Source of the DNA: CAYJAY01 sp964368445
GTDB taxonomy: Bacteria; Bacillota; Clostridia; Oscillospirales; Ruminococcaceae
Reading direction: 5' to 3'
Length of the DNA stretch: 64,000 nucleotides
Assembly: GCA_964368445.1 (NCBI GenBank)
Contig: CAYJAY010000003.1
Coordinates: 55,695 to 119,694 of the forward strand
The translations under genes were made by a program, and so were the position numbers. This document shows positions 41,659 to 50,218 of this stretch, one piece after another (position 1 is the stretch's first letter; every line of letters begins with the position of its first letter). Below the pieces are notes generated by a model. That model was given only the letters and a program-made list of their open reading frames with translations. It did no database searches and was not told the DNA's origin.

Positions 41659-42143
41659 TATTTTTTTCCTCCAAATAGATCTTGTTCCGATGCTTTAATA
41701 TATGCCAGCGCTTTTTTATCAAAAGCCTTTGTCTGTTCGTCAACCTTAATTGATATTTCTTTGTCGTCATATTCTTTAAGGACTCCGAAAAACTCTTTGT
41801 TTCCCTCGTCGTCGGGTCGTATAAGTTTAAGCTCTATCTCTTTTTCGATATACGCATCAAGGTGTTTGTCGTTTGTCAACGTTCTCCCAATTCCGGGAGA
41901 GGAAACCTCAAGAAAATAACTGTGTTCTGTTGGGTCAAGCTTGTCTAAAATCGGGTCGATAGCGCGACTGAACTTTTCACAATCGTCAAGCCCGACACCG
42001 CCTTCTTTGTCTATAAACGCCCTCAAGAACCATTCAGGACCTTCTTTTTCAAATCGCACATCCCAAAGCAACAGGCCTTGTTCAATCGCAATAGGTTCGA
42101 TAGCTTCACGAACCAGTCCCGCCGTGTTTATTTTTTTTGCCAT
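41658..42143 (-). CDS. rimP: Ribosome maturation factor RimP
   Basis: A 161-residue RimP, required for 30S subunit assembly. The N-terminal domain holds LVREAIEPIAIEQGLLLWDV and FIDKEGGVGLDDCEKFSRAI, then YFLEVSSPGIGRTL, the most conserved stretch. The C-terminal SH3-like domain follows (FFGVLKEYDD). The ATG at 42143 is preferred because GGAG is at the right distance; the TTG four codons upstream is inside that Shine-Dalgarno. It is the first gene of the nusA-infB operon, behind the promoter at 42226-42254. Confidence 0.96.
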   Translation of the reverse strand: MAKKINTAGLVREAIEPIAIEQGLLLWDVRFEKEGPEWFLRAFIDKEGGVGLDDCEKFSRAIDPILDKLDPTEHSYFLEVSSPGIGRTLTNDKHLDAYIEKEIELKLIRPDDEGNKEFFGVLKEYDDKEISIKVDEQTKAFDKKALAYIKASEQDLFGGKK

Positions 42144-42189
42144 TGTTTTCTCCAAATATCTCGACTTTAAAATTTATCTTTACAAACAT

Positions 42190-42215
42190 GAAAGAGCGGG
42201 TAAACCCACTCTTTC
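42190..42215 (-). promoter_or_regulatory. rimP operon leader hairpin
   Basis: In the leader between the promoter and rimP a stem GAAAGAG-TGGGT/ACCCG-CTCTTTC type hairpin (11 pairs with one G-T, short loop) forms. It ends without a T-run (TTTCATGTTTG), so it is more likely a control or stabilising element than a full terminator. Hairpins of this look upstream of rimP are something I associate with Firmicutes, but I cannot name a family. Confidence 0.6.
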
Positions 42216-42225
42216 TTCTACAAAC

Positions 42226-42254
42226 AGTATAACATACCGCTTTTAATATTGCAA
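42226..42254 (-). promoter_or_regulatory. Sigma-A promoter of the rimP-nusA-infB operon
   Basis: TTGCAA (42249-42254), 17-base spacer, TATACT (42226-42231) on the minus strand. It lies downstream of the GtrA gene and about 75 bases before rimP, with the leader hairpin in between. It defines the start of the translation/RNA operon. Confidence 0.8.
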
Positions 42255-42264
42255 GTACTTTTTT

Positions 42265-42738
42265 TTAATTTTTATACGCCCAAAATTTATTGATTAAAAA
42301 GTTGACCGGCGTAGTAATAAACAAGTTAATTAGGGGGGCTATCTCTTCGGTTAAACCTAATATATTAACATCAAACCATACAAGCGCAAGCCCCAAAACT
42401 ATCGTAAACCCGTATGCAGCGTAAACCTTTATAAAACGTTTACCTTTAAAAAGACCTTCGCCCGCCGCAACCGAGATTTCCGCGCCTGTCTCTTTATGTT
42501 TCGTCTTGAAAACAAAGAGATTGCCAAGAATATAAGAATGAAACGTCGCGACCACAAACGCTATTATATAGCTTATGTATACATTAACATCAATATACAA
42601 AAACAAAAGATATATTACATAAAATATAACGGTGTTAATAACGCCGACTATACAAAAACGTATACCCTCTTTAAAGAGCGACCAAAACGCTTCTCTTGAT
42701 TTAAAACCGAAAAGCCCGATTAATCTATCAAACCACAT
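42265..42738 (-). CDS. GtrA-family membrane protein
   Basis: A 157-residue protein with four membrane helices of the GtrA type: FLFxGxxxT-like FCIVGVINTVIFYVIYLLFL, FVVATFHSYILGNLFVF, and the closing TTPVNFLINKFWAYK, the (F/W)NF..N..W.F block. GtrA proteins are linked to flipping or use of polyprenyl-phosphate sugars. A longer loop of about 30 residues after helix two is charged. Start at 42738 (ATG overlapping the deoD stop by one base); a longer frame adds six residues. No glycosyltransferase partner is next to it; candidates are the GT-C enzymes elsewhere in the window. Confidence 0.88.
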   Translation of the reverse strand: MWFDRLIGLFGFKSREAFWSLFKEGIRFCIVGVINTVIFYVIYLLFLYIDVNVYISYIIAFVVATFHSYILGNLFVFKTKHKETGAEISVAAGEGLFKGKRFIKVYAAYGFTIVLGLALVWFDVNILGLTEEIAPLINLFITTPVNFLINKFWAYKN

Positions 42739-43454
42739 TATTCCGAAAACTCCCAAGCGGTTTCAAGACCTATCGTTATCATGTCGTTTAACGTTGTCTC
42801 TCTTTCTTTCGGAGTTAGAATTCCGGGGACTTTAAAGTTATCTGAAACGGTACAGATTGCGAGTGATCTTGCTCCAAATTTTTTCGATATTGTATAAAGT
42901 GCCGCGGCTTCCATCTCGACTCCAATTACTCCGAACTTTTCCCAGTTGTCAAATTTTTCGTTTTCCCACATCGGGTAGAACATTTCGCTTGAAAGGATGT
43001 TCCCAACCGTTACTTTTTTTCCGGCGGCAACAGATTTTTCATATGCCGATTTTAAAAGATCAAAATCCGCTATGGCGGAATAGTCGCCCGCAAACGTGTT
43101 TCTAAGGAATCCTGCGTCGGAGCAAGCGCCCATAGCTATGACAACATCGCCAAGTCCAATCTCTGCTTTAAACGAACCACACGTTCCAATACGTATAAGG
43201 TTTTCACAACCATATTCACTCATAAGCTCGTTGATATAAATCGATATCGACGGAATTCCCATTCCGGTTCCCATGACCGAGATTTTTTTACCTTTATAGG
43301 TTCCCGTGTAACCCAACATTCCCCTAACTTCGTTGAAACAAACGGGGTTTTCAAGAAAGTTATCCGCTATATATTTTGCCCTTTTGGGATCTCCCGGAAG
43401 CAAAATTGATTTTGCAACATCGCCTTTGTTTGCCGCTATATGTGGTGTACCCAT
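42738..43454 (-). CDS. deoD: Purine nucleoside phosphorylase, DeoD type
   Basis: A 238-residue hexameric phosphorylase that cleaves inosine, guanosine and adenosine to base and ribose-1-phosphate. TPHIAANKGDVAKSILLPGD is the N-terminal block, GTGMGIPSISIY the phosphate-binding loop, IRIGTCGS the second, and VEMEAAALYTI the ribose-binding one. TVSDNF supplies the Asp that interacts with the base. Length is exact for the family. It could serve together with the adenosine released by the SAM hydrolase encoded at 59.6 kb, but the two genes are not linked in an operon. Confidence 0.96.
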   Translation of the reverse strand: MGTPHIAANKGDVAKSILLPGDPKRAKYIADNFLENPVCFNEVRGMLGYTGTYKGKKISVMGTGMGIPSISIYINELMSEYGCENLIRIGTCGSFKAEIGLGDVVIAMGACSDAGFLRNTFAGDYSAIADFDLLKSAYEKSVAAGKKVTVGNILSSEMFYPMWENEKFDNWEKFGVIGVEMEAAALYTISKKFGARSLAICTVSDNFKVPGILTPKERETTLNDMITIGLETAWEFSE

Positions 43455-43512
43455 TGATTAAGTCTCCTTTATAATTTATATTGTTTAATTTTACAAAACC
43501 GAAAAATACGGT

Positions 43513-44235
43513 TTATTCTTGTTCTATTTCTTGTTCCTGTTCCAATTCCTGCTGCGTTTCCGGCTCTTGCTCTTGCCCTGGCTCTTGCCCCGGCAACTCC
43601 TGAACATGAATCATGTCTTGTTCCGGCCTTGGCGCTTCGATTATATCAAGCCCAAATCTGTCATACCAGATGTTAACGTCTCCGTCATAGTCAGAGTCAA
43701 TGTGTCTTGCAAGCGCCATTCTGCCCGTCGTCGAGTCGATATGTATAACAAGACTTGCCTCTTTCGCAAGTTTAGACTGTGCCTCGCCTATGTCTCCATA
43801 AAGCCCAAACGCCTCGTCTGTTTTTGTTTGATCGCTTAGCGTCTCCATTATGTCATACGTTATTTCATCTGTTATCTCGTGGTCTCTTGTCATGGGCGGA
43901 ATTCCGGAGTCGGTAAATACAGAACTTCTAAACGGCGAAGGCGGTTTAACGTAAAATCTTCCATATAGATGTTCTTCATCAACCGGCGCGCTTGTATACC
44001 AAACAACCTCTATGACATATCCCGCGAGCACCCCGTTTTTCGGGTCTACTATCGAGGTTGTAAGCCCTCTTAGAATATGTGTCGCCGTTTGAAGGTCGTT
44101 GGTTTGTCGAGAATTCTCGACATATTCGAGATATTGCAACGATATAAGCAGCGCGATAACCGCTATAACTGCAACAACTATTACAAGTTCAACAAGCGAA
44201 AACCCTTTGTTGTTTTCATTTATTTTTTTATGCAT
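43513..44235 (-). CDS. Type IV pilin-like protein with charged tail
   Basis: A 240-residue protein with a type III signal: MHKKINENNKG, then FSLVELVIVVAVIAVIALLI, with Gly before Phe+1 and Glu at +5, followed by the long N-terminal helix (QYLEYVENSRQTNDLQTATHIL). The globular part contains a PPSPFRS loop and a DIWYDRFG-like NIWYDRFGLD. The last 40 residues are almost only Gln, Glu and Pro, an unusual tail for a pilin. No prepilin peptidase, ATPase or other pilin gene is in the window, so it is an orphan, or part of a competence-like system elsewhere. The frame is AT-rich at its 5' end, and no clear promoter was found. Confidence 0.88.
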   Translation of the reverse strand: MHKKINENNKGFSLVELVIVVAVIAVIALLISLQYLEYVENSRQTNDLQTATHILRGLTTSIVDPKNGVLAGYVIEVVWYTSAPVDEEHLYGRFYVKPPSPFRSSVFTDSGIPPMTRDHEITDEITYDIMETLSDQTKTDEAFGLYGDIGEAQSKLAKEASLVIHIDSTTGRMALARHIDSDYDGDVNIWYDRFGLDIIEAPRPEQDMIHVQELPGQEPGQEQEPETQQELEQEQEIEQE

Positions 44236-44370
44236 TCTAGCTTTCCTCTAACAAAAAACTTTGTTATCATTATTATTAAATAATACTAACTCAATATAGT
44301 AACACTAAATATAATATCAGATAATAATTAAAATTTCTACAAATTTGTTAAAACTTTTGTGTTTGAAGAT

Positions 44371-44401
44371 TTATATAATATTTGAAGCAAATATTATATA
44401 A
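44371..44401. repeat. Perfect AT-rich palindrome (14-bp arms)
   Basis: TTATATAATATTTG and its exact complement surround AAG. It lies 135 bases upstream of the pilin-like gene and about 70 bases after the GNAT gene. There is no T-run, so a terminator role is doubtful; it may be an operator or an AT-rich structural site. Confidence 0.75.
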
Positions 44402-44468
44402 ACACTCTTTGATAGCGCATCTTTTGTTTAAAGGGTGATATTTTAGTTTATTTTATGTACACAAAAAG

Positions 44469-44996
44469 CTATCCAACTATTTTTTCAAAACAACTGTACC
44501 ATTTAATTCCGTTTTTCTTTTCTAGCTGTTTGTCAACCATTCCAACCTCGCAAAACCCAAAGTTTTTATAAAGCATTTTAACAGGTTCGTTGAAAATCGA
44601 ACAATCAGTTTGTAATGCTTTAAAGCCGTTGTGTTGAGCATACTGCAAAACAAAATTCATTGTTCTTTGCCCTATTCCAAGTTTTCTGAAGTTAGGTGAA
44701 ACACAGATAAGACAGATGTACAATATCTTTTGTTCGCTGTCCGTCACAAAGTTTACCTCGTCATATTCTTTTGGTCTTTCCTCGCTTAATGTCACCGTTC
44801 CAACCGCTTGACCGTCCAGATGAATTATAAAAAGCTGTTGGCTATCAAACGCCCTTTTGGCGTGTTTTGCTGTAGGATATCTTTTTATGTTCCACCCCTC
44901 GAGATTTTTGGTCGAATCAAAATAATCACACGACATCTCATATATTTCCACCACGGATTCAAGGTCTTTTTGCGCCGTTACCCGACTGAACACCAT
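44469..44996 (-). CDS. GNAT-family N-acetyltransferase
   Basis: A 175-residue acetyltransferase. AVGTVTLSEE (strand 4), LYICLICVSPNFRKLGIGQR (motif A with the R/Q-x-x-G-x-G-like KLGIGQR loop that binds acetyl-CoA) and FKALQTDCSIFNEPVKMLYKNFGF (motif B) are present. The substrate is not identifiable. Start at 44996 has AAAGGGG upstream at a good distance. It is the last coding region before the pilin-like gene on this strand and follows a small hairpin after the GH3-like gene. Confidence 0.9.
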   Translation of the reverse strand: MVFSRVTAQKDLESVVEIYEMSCDYFDSTKNLEGWNIKRYPTAKHAKRAFDSQQLFIIHLDGQAVGTVTLSEERPKEYDEVNFVTDSEQKILYICLICVSPNFRKLGIGQRTMNFVLQYAQHNGFKALQTDCSIFNEPVKMLYKNFGFCEVGMVDKQLEKKNGIKWYSCFEKIVG

Positions 44997-45037
44997 TTAA
45001 AAATCCCCTTTCATTTTTAAACATCAAAAAATCTAAA

Positions 45038-45052
45038 CACCAAACGTTGGTG
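45038..45052 (-). terminator. Short terminator-like hairpin after the GH3-like gene
   Basis: On the minus strand CACCAA-CGT-TTGGTG is followed by TTTAGATTTTTT. The stem is only six pairs, so termination may be partial. Confidence 0.4.
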
Positions 45053-45060
45053 GCTGTTTT

Positions 45061-47406
45061 TTATTGTGGCAAAATCAAATTTTTTATCGTGCCTTTTATA
45101 TTTTTGTTGCAAAAATCCACCAATGTGTTAATTGACTTTTTTGACACTTCACCTCTTGAAAGTGCCACAACGCAACGCAACGGAAGATTTTCAAAATCAG
45201 AATGTTTTGAAATTTCGCTATCCTCCATCAATTTTTTAAACGCTATTCCCGCCGAACAACGTGACAACTCGGACACCGTTGAATTTACAGAGAACTTTCT
45301 GTATTCGGATTGATTTTTCGAGTATTCAGCAAAGATGTAAAACGTCTTTTCTCCAAAAGTTTTTATCTCGTCGGCCGCAAAGTATTTCGGCATAGTATCA
45401 ACGTTTTTCCCCAAAACCAAAACATCGCAAGACATCAAAATATTTTGCGCGTCACAAGCAAGATGAACGGTATACTCTCCCGGTTGTTCCTGCCACGCTT
45501 GTGTATTCGGATTGTATCTTGAAAACGATGTTCGAGACAAGGTTAGTTCGACTGTTCTTTTTTCGTTCGGCAAAAGAAATATCTTTTCAAAGTTTTTAAG
45601 CTCTTTATATTTATCATTTTTTTTCGAAACATAAATTTGAACAACGTCTGCCGCGACATATCGCCCGACGTTTTTAACACAAAACGAAATAGTCAACGTT
45701 TCAAGTTCCGCAACCGATGTCCTATCAAGTCGCATATCGCTATGCTCAAATTCAGAGTATGAAAGCCCAAACCCAAAAGGAAACATAGGTTTTAACCCAA
45801 CGCTTTGAAAGTACCTGTAACCTACATAGATACCCTCACGATATTCCTGTGTATTTTTATCTTTTTCGGTAAACATCGTTGTCGGTATTTGAGACAGTTT
45901 TTCGGGCCAGCTTTCGGCAAGCTTTCCCGACGGACAACAGTTTCCGAAAATCAAGTTAAATGCCGCCGTCTCACCTTTGCACGCAGAGATATCAACCGCC
46001 AAAACACTTTTTACTTTATCCAAAAACGGAAGTTGAACCGGTTGGTGCGACGTCAATATAACCGCAATGTTTTTTGTCACCGTGCCAAGTGAATTAATCA
46101 GTTTTAACATGCCTTGTGAAAGAGATATGTCGTCGCGGTCTTTTTTTACGTTTACTTCAAACGGATCAAAAGCCCCCACAACCACTAAGGTTTTGTGCGC
46201 ATTTTTCGCTAAATTTTTTGCTTCGTTTATAAGATTATCGTTTGTTGTTCCGTCAAGGTTATAACCTTTCGCAAAATCAAACATTACCTTTTGTTCCAAA
46301 AAAACATCAACCATCGACATTTTCTCGTTGTTTTTTTTGTGTGCAAAGCTCCCTATAATCGCTATATTTTCATTTTTGGAAAACGGCAAAAACTCGCTTT
46401 CGTTTTTTAAAAGCACCGCCGTTTGTTCAACCGACTTTTGAGAAAGCAATTGATTTTTTAAAATGTCATAATCCTCCGCTATAGTCCTTGAAGCCTTAAC
46501 ATAATCAGACAACATAGCAACTTCAAAGGCCGCGTCCGAGACAACGTTTTCACCTACCGTTCTTTTTTTTACAGAGTGTTCCGTTTCACTGTCGGTTTTT
46601 GTCGATTCTCCCGACATATCAAGGTCAACCCCCGCCAAAATAGACTCAGCTCTGTTTTCAACCCCACAGTTAGCGCTAGCAATTAGACCACGAAAACCGA
46701 ATTTTTTTCTTAAAACTTCAATATATTTTTTACTTTGCGCAACATATTCGCCGTTTATTTTGTTTCCCGAAAGAATAATGCAAGATGGGTTGGAATTTAA
46801 TATCGCTATCCTTTGCGCTTCAAGGTATATTTCGTTTAGCGCTTTTTTGTCGATTATACAGTTTGTTGTAAATCGCCTTTTTATTCTGCTACACGACAGA
46901 AAATCTTTTATTGCGGCACAAATCCCTAACGATTCAATCCCGTTAACCAACCCCGCGCAGATGTTTCCCGACAAAAAAGGATCCTCGGAATAACATTCAA
47001 AATCGTTGCCGTTTAAAATGTTTCTCTTTATTCCGGCGGACGGAACTATGACAACATCGACGTTTTGTCTTACAAGTTGGCTCGCCACCCCTCGTCCTAT
47101 ATCAAACGCAAGGTTTCTGTCGAAGCTTGACGAGATTGTCGAACATGACAAAAAGGCGGTGGGTTTTTGCATGTCCCCACCGTCTGAAAATATTTGGTTT
47201 GTAACGTTTTGTCCCAAACCGCTTTTTTTGAATATAATCGGCTCTATCCCGACACGCGCACAACCGTCGACTTTAGAAAAATCCTCACTTAATAAAAGCT
47301 TTGTTTTTTCCTTCAACGTCAAACTGCTTACTCTTTCGCGTATCTCTCGTTGCTTTTCAAGTGAACTTTTATACTTATAAAAACTTTCATTTTTCTTATT
47401 ATTCAA
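45061..47406 (-). CDS. GH3-like protein with lost catalytic residues
   Basis: A 781-residue protein with the GH3 layout: barrel domain, alpha/beta sandwich and fibronectin III-like end. FEC.SEDP (residues 136-142), KINGEYVAQS and GFRGLIASANCGVENR...AGVDLDMSGE align with GH3. The nucleophile motif SDWG becomes SANCG (Ala245 where Asp belongs), the KHFA..NQE.R loop becomes KDFLSCSRIKRR, SDGPHG becomes KKSGLG, and the acid/base region SEG.DR becomes NVKKDR. It is therefore likely inactive as a hydrolase. No signal peptide is seen, so it is predicted cytoplasmic. The start is a TTG overlapping the stop of the GH2-like gene by eight bases, which indicates coupled translation. The C-terminal 150 residues carry no obvious motif. 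A sugar-binding or scaffold role is possible. Confidence 0.85.
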   Translation of the reverse strand: MNNKKNESFYKYKSSLEKQREIRERVSSLTLKEKTKLLLSEDFSKVDGCARVGIEPIIFKKSGLGQNVTNQIFSDGGDMQKPTAFLSCSTISSSFDRNLAFDIGRGVASQLVRQNVDVVIVPSAGIKRNILNGNDFECYSEDPFLSGNICAGLVNGIESLGICAAIKDFLSCSRIKRRFTTNCIIDKKALNEIYLEAQRIAILNSNPSCIILSGNKINGEYVAQSKKYIEVLRKKFGFRGLIASANCGVENRAESILAGVDLDMSGESTKTDSETEHSVKKRTVGENVVSDAAFEVAMLSDYVKASRTIAEDYDILKNQLLSQKSVEQTAVLLKNESEFLPFSKNENIAIIGSFAHKKNNEKMSMVDVFLEQKVMFDFAKGYNLDGTTNDNLINEAKNLAKNAHKTLVVVGAFDPFEVNVKKDRDDISLSQGMLKLINSLGTVTKNIAVILTSHQPVQLPFLDKVKSVLAVDISACKGETAAFNLIFGNCCPSGKLAESWPEKLSQIPTTMFTEKDKNTQEYREGIYVGYRYFQSVGLKPMFPFGFGLSYSEFEHSDMRLDRTSVAELETLTISFCVKNVGRYVAADVVQIYVSKKNDKYKELKNFEKIFLLPNEKRTVELTLSRTSFSRYNPNTQAWQEQPGEYTVHLACDAQNILMSCDVLVLGKNVDTMPKYFAADEIKTFGEKTFYIFAEYSKNQSEYRKFSVNSTVSELSRCSAGIAFKKLMEDSEISKHSDFENLPLRCVVALSRGEVSKKSINTLVDFCNKNIKGTIKNLILPQ

Positions 47407-49603
47407 CTGTTTCTACAATGTCCCCCGCTTCCGTTGTGTCATAAGTTGAGCTCTCTTCTTTTTGAAGTTCGGCTGTTTGCTGTTTTGGTTCAAACGCTTT
47501 CTCCGGCCCGTTTGCTTGTTCGATAGTTTCAACAATGTCTCGAATGGTTTTCTCTTCGGATTCAACATCTTGTACTAGTGCAACTTGTGTGGTATCTTGT
47601 TGTTTTACAGTTACATCAACAACATCGCTTTGCAATTCGACTTGTTCTAGTTGTTGTACATCCGTTTGATTTATCTGTTTTTCTTGTTCCGCCTCGTCAT
47701 TTTCCGATACAACTGTTACGTCGCTCTTAAACAGTTTATTGTTTTCGTCTTGTTCTGCCCGTTCGATTTCGCTTTCGGGTTTCATTTGAAGAGGTTCGAT
47801 TTTTTTGTCGGCGTTTAAATTAAAGAAAATTTTAACTCTCTCGACAACACTTAAACTCTCATTTGGCCCTTTTATCTTTTTCTTGCTTTTATCGATTGTT
47901 GGTGCATTGCTTATTATCATTGAAAAAGCTCTTTTGCAAATTTCCATATCGGAATCGTTAGAAGGCAAAACTCCAATAAATCCACCCGCCATGTTATAGG
48001 CTCTTGACATCATTTCAAAACTTGAAACAATATCTTGTTTTGAAAAATTCAATATAAAAAGCGGAAAATAACTAATCCAGCTGCTTGATTTAAACCGCCC
48101 ACCGACTTTCGAAACGTTAACAAGCTTTCTTTCACAATATCGAGAAAGCTCACTTTGCTTAATCGTTCCAACCGCGACAACATCGCTCACCCCAAGCGAA
48201 AGATCATTTTTTATAATCATTATTCTTGAATCGTCAATAGTTTTAACCATATTCCCAAGCGTTGCATGTAAAAATTCGTTTTCTGAATCGACAAGCCAAC
48301 CCGAGACAGACGGATGATTTTTAAATTGGGTAACCGCAACGGCAGCACGTTTAAGTGCCTGTTGTGTGGATTTATCGGTTAAGCTGCGTTTTTTTCTTGA
48401 AAACATCGAAACTGTTAGCGGAATTCTTACGACAACCGACATTCCTATATGGTCGCATATCGTCAACATAAGTTCACTCGCGTTGTCAAGAATTATTGAA
48501 TTAAATTCATTATCTTTAAGTTTTCTTAATAGATTAACGGTGGCATTTACATCACATTCAAAATTCCCCGAATGGTTAAAATAGGCGCCTTTAAACATAA
48601 AACGTTTATCGTTGTGAACCGTCATCAAACATTTTTTGTTTTTTTGAGTTACCTCTTTAATTTTGTAGTTCGAAAAGCCAAAATTTAACGCCTTAACGTC
48701 ACTAACAGCCTGGTGTTTTGGTTTTAACGACACGATCAGTCTATATATTTGGGTAGAAGAAACCGACCACATCTTAGCGTCTTCAACCAAAACGGTTATC
48801 CTTTCGCATGAATAGGAAAACTTGTTTGCCTCTTTAAACTCAACCGTTTTCTTTGCAACCGTCTTTCCGTTTTGCAACACAGTTAACACTATCTCTCCGC
48901 CATACTGAAGATCTGATTTTTCATATGACGAATAGATTATGTCGGCGGTCACAACCCCGTCTAAACCTTTTTTTTCGGTTGTCACAACTATGTCGTTTAT
49001 CGAGGTTACCGATTTATACGACAAGATTATGTTTCTGTATATCCCAAGAAAACCCTCGGTTAATCGGTCTATAACTTGGTGGTCATTCTTGTATATTTTT
49101 AACCCCAAAATGTTTTTTCCGCGTTTTACATAATCGGTTATTAAAACTTCGGTTGTGTAATATGCGTCCTCGATAGTCTGCACAAGATCATCATTTATGT
49201 AGACGTCAACCGCTCCAAAGATACCTTCAAACGCAATGACGCTGTTAAACCCTATCTTGTTGCCGTCAAAATCAAACTCAACCGCATAAAACAAAGCCTT
49301 TGAACCATCGTCATTAAGTTGGATATCTTTTTTATAATGCGGAAGAGACACCTGTTCAAAATCAGTTTTGTCAAAAGGTACCGCAAAAATCTCTTGGCCT
49401 TTTGAAACATTATCTATCTTGAAATAAGCGTTGTCTCCTATTACGGTTTCAAGCGGATTTTGTCCCACAACCGCCGCATCAAACGAAGCAAACCCCGCCA
49501 TTAAACATCCGGCAGGAACTAATTTTGAAACTTCGGAATTTTTGCCACCAACCGTTCTTGTTGCAGCAGTCGACATTGTCGAATTATTTTTGGTGCTAAT
49601 CAT
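47399..49603 (-). CDS. GH2-like protein with lost catalytic residues and a Glu/Gln-rich tail
   Basis: A 734-residue protein. Residues 80-195 form a jelly-roll sugar-binding domain (VDVYINDDLVQTIEDAYYTT, LKIYKNDHQV, GFLGIYRNIIL), 200-310 an Ig-like domain and 330-570 a TIM-barrel-like domain. The barrel begins with FMFKGAYFNHSGNF, where active enzymes have KG.N.H; the R.SHYP block is replaced by FNSIILDNASEL, and the acid/base WSLGNE by WLVDSENE, longer by two. The typical nucleophile block is not seen. The last 130 residues are low-complexity, rich in Glu, Gln and Val, with the echo DIVETIEQ/DIVETVE. No signal peptide is visible. It follows trmL by 23 bases and is coupled to the GH3-like gene. 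It is likely not an active glycosidase. Confidence 0.78.
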   Translation of the reverse strand: MISTKNNSTMSTAATRTVGGKNSEVSKLVPAGCLMAGFASFDAAVVGQNPLETVIGDNAYFKIDNVSKGQEIFAVPFDKTDFEQVSLPHYKKDIQLNDDGSKALFYAVEFDFDGNKIGFNSVIAFEGIFGAVDVYINDDLVQTIEDAYYTTEVLITDYVKRGKNILGLKIYKNDHQVIDRLTEGFLGIYRNIILSYKSVTSINDIVVTTEKKGLDGVVTADIIYSSYEKSDLQYGGEIVLTVLQNGKTVAKKTVEFKEANKFSYSCERITVLVEDAKMWSVSSTQIYRLIVSLKPKHQAVSDVKALNFGFSNYKIKEVTQKNKKCLMTVHNDKRFMFKGAYFNHSGNFECDVNATVNLLRKLKDNEFNSIILDNASELMLTICDHIGMSVVVRIPLTVSMFSRKKRSLTDKSTQQALKRAAVAVTQFKNHPSVSGWLVDSENEFLHATLGNMVKTIDDSRIMIIKNDLSLGVSDVVAVGTIKQSELSRYCERKLVNVSKVGGRFKSSSWISYFPLFILNFSKQDIVSSFEMMSRAYNMAGGFIGVLPSNDSDMEICKRAFSMIISNAPTIDKSKKKIKGPNESLSVVERVKIFFNLNADKKIEPLQMKPESEIERAEQDENNKLFKSDVTVVSENDEAEQEKQINQTDVQQLEQVELQSDVVDVTVKQQDTTQVALVQDVESEEKTIRDIVETIEQANGPEKAFEPKQQTAELQKEESSTYDTTEAGDIVETVE

Positions 49604-49626
49604 CTTTGTCCCTAACGCTCCTATCT

Positions 49627-50118
49627 TTAAGGGTTATGTAGTATCTTTGTTTCTTTTGTTTTAAGTTCAAAATAATTGTTTTGGCGCAGCGCTTCATAAA
49701 CGCCAATTGCAACAGCGTTGGAAAGATTAAGGCTTCTCGCTTGATCAAACATCGGAATTCTAACACATCTTTCTACATACTTGTTAAGAATATCCTCGCT
49801 AATCCCTTTGTCTTCCCTGCCAAAGATTAAATAACAGTTATCGCTAAACTCGGCTTCGGTGTGGTATTTTGGAGATTTTGTTGAGAAAAAAAACATCTCT
49901 CCGTTGTTTTTTTCAAAAAACTCATCGGTGTTTTTATAATAGGTTATGTCAAGCAGATGCCAATAGTCAAGCCCTGCTCGCTTTAATTTCTTATCATCTA
50001 TCACAAACCCCATCGGCCCAACAAGGTGTAATCGACTTTGTGTCGCCGCCGCCGTCCTTGCAATGTTCCCCGTGTTTTGTGGTATCTGCGGTTCAAAAAT
50101 AACAATGTTTATCGGCAT
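49627..50118 (-). CDS. trmL: tRNA (cytidine/uridine-34-2'-O)-methyltransferase
   Basis: A 163-residue SPOUT methyltransferase for the wobble position of tRNA-Leu isoacceptors. NIVIFEPQIPQNTGNIARTA, LVGPMGF, LIFGREDKGI (the knotted SAM site) and MFDQARSLNLSNAVAIGVYEAL are the conserved blocks, with Arg and Asn-Leu-Ser-Asn at the trefoil knot. Length is standard. It lies upstream of the GH2-like gene on the same strand and may be the first gene of a trmL-GH2-GH3 unit. No promoter was recognised in the 100 bases between pdxY and trmL. Confidence 0.94.
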   Translation of the reverse strand: MPINIVIFEPQIPQNTGNIARTAAATQSRLHLVGPMGFVIDDKKLKRAGLDYWHLLDITYYKNTDEFFEKNNGEMFFFSTKSPKYHTEAEFSDNCYLIFGREDKGISEDILNKYVERCVRIPMFDQARSLNLSNAVAIGVYEALRQNNYFELKTKETKILHNP

Positions 50119-50218
50119 AATAACGGCCGTGTTCCTTTCATAATCAAAACACCATGGAAAGTCGGCACATCGTTAGCATACCCCACCTCGTTTGCGGTCG
50201 TTTTGTTTGTTTTTTTCT

